Source: DAOSEC01 sp035362935 (lineage in GTDB: Bacteria > Bacillota_I > Bacilli_A > ML615J-28 > CAG-313). From it: 64,000 nt of DNA. The notes under the pieces were generated by a model. It worked only from the letters and a program-made list of their open reading frames with translations. It ran no database searches and was not told the origin of the DNA. The stretch spans positions 17,555 to 81,554 of the forward strand of contig DAOSEC010000006.1 of NCBI GenBank assembly GCA_035362935.1. The letters are read 5' to 3'. The translations under genes and the position numbers were made by a program. This document shows positions 63,399 through 64,000 of this stretch, piece by piece; the stretch's first letter is position 1; every line of letters starts with the position of its first letter.

Positions 63399-64000
63399 GT
63401 GAACGAAGTAATATATGGAAAGAATGTAATACAAGAGGCGATTAAAGCCAGTCGGAAAATACATAAGATTTATATCAATCAAAACCAACAAGATGTATAT
63501 TTGGATATGAAACAGGTATGTGTAACCAAAAAAATCCCACTAGAGTATATTGAAGCAAAAGCATTTGATCGTAAGTTTCAAGGCTCAAATCAAGGAATTG
63601 CTGCTGAGGTAGCTCCTTATGAATATGTGACACTCGATACCGTGTTTGAAAAAATACAAACCAAGAATGAACTTCCATTTTTAATCATTCTAGATTCACT
63701 CGAAGACCCACACAATTTAGGTGCAATCTTAAGAACAGTCGATGCGGTTGGGGCTCATGCTGTACTAATTCCAAAACATCGTAATGTACGGTTAAATGGA
63801 ACAGTTGCTAAAGTATCCACAGGCGCGATTGAATATGTTGATGTAGTTGAAATTACAAACATCAATTATGTGATTAAAGACTTAAAGAAAAGAGGAGTTT
63901 GGGTAATTGGTGCAGAAGCGAATGCCTTAACAAACTACTTTGAACAAGACTATAACATGCCACTTGCAATTGTGATTGGTTCTGAAGGAAAAGGCATTTC
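63399..64000 (+). CDS. rlmB: TrmH-family 23S rRNA 2'-O-methyltransferase RlmB (3'-truncated by window)
   Basis: An open frame from GTG 63399 (one base after the mrnC stop, AAGGTGAG upstream) runs off the window end; 200 codons are visible. The N-terminal substrate-binding domain (VIYGKNVIQEAIKASRKI ... GSNQGIAAEV) is followed by the SpoU knot with FLIILDSLEDPHNLGAILRTVDAVGAHAVLIP and IVIGSEGKGI. It methylates G2251-type positions of 23S rRNA. A TTG/GTG-start gene, easy to overlook. It completes the cysS-mrnC-rlmB operon. Confidence 0.95.
   Translation, partial: MNEVIYGKNVIQEAIKASRKIHKIYINQNQQDVYLDMKQVCVTKKIPLEYIEAKAFDRKFQGSNQGIAAEVAPYEYVTLDTVFEKIQTKNELPFLIILDSLEDPHNLGAILRTVDAVGAHAVLIPKHRNVRLNGTVAKVSTGAIEYVDVVEITNINYVIKDLKKRGVWVIGAEANALTNYFEQDYNMPLAIVIGSEGKGI

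Noticed and set aside
1..64000. CRISPR array, tRNA or rRNA genes, prophage
   Set aside because: No regularly spaced repeats with unique spacers, cloverleaf with GTTCRA, rRNA sequence or phage gene cluster was seen.

Overview
The window comes from a low-GC, Firmicutes-grade bacterium that uses the standard code: TGA is a real stop (for example at 9836-9838 and 21152-21154). Low GC, glgD next to glgC, the ytxK-ackA pair, the gltX/cysS-mrnC-rlmB order and many lipoproteins point to the wall-less or wall-poor Firmicutes relatives (Izemoplasma, Haloplasma or Acholeplasma-like) or an early Bacilli lineage. This placement is inference, because no rRNA is present. All genes except yidD lie on the + strand, which suggests one co-oriented replichore arm. 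Most intergenic regions hold intrinsic terminators, and many promoters are of the extended -10 type (TGnTATAAT).

Layout. 1-3 kb: end of an acetyl-CoA hydrolase/transferase gene and two alpha/beta hydrolases. 3-11.9 kb: small membrane protein, AraC/GyrI-like regulator, InlB-repeat/leucine-rich lipoprotein, PadR regulator with its membrane partner, MsrAB fusion with a CTPC membrane protein, Ca2+-dependent PI-PLC-like protein, and a methyltransferase broken by an in-frame TAG. 11.9-23.6 kb: ABC-2 exporter, nitroreductase-like protein, amidase lipoprotein, GGDEF/EAL protein, MATE transporter, yidD and a BaiN-like flavoprotein. 23.6-28.4 kb: polar amino-acid ABC transporter behind a possibly structured leader, then ytxK-like and ackA. 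28.5-33.1 kb: two large, translationally coupled surface proteins that share modules.

33.2-50.9 kb is a central-carbon block: dnaE, ROK sugar kinase, phosphohexomutase, pgi, then glgB-glgC-glgD-glgA-glgP, then pfkA and pyk. Together these activate glucose, build and branch glycogen, release glucose-1-phosphate by phosphorolysis, and feed upper and lower glycolysis. 51.2-55.3 kb holds metG, a CPA2 antiporter and a YitT protein.

55.4-58.9 kb looks like an accessory insertion in housekeeping DNA: a lipoprotein with a metzincin-type HExxHxxGxxD site, overlapped by a fused ATPase-permease of MacB-like topology. It is followed by a compact cluster of five about 20-bp repeats (three direct, two inverted) that resembles the ends of an IS21-type element without its genes. 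59.2-64 kb returns to core genes: rplM-rpsI, gltX, cysS, mrnC and the start of rlmB. No rRNA, tRNA, CRISPR array, phage or replication origin was recognised.
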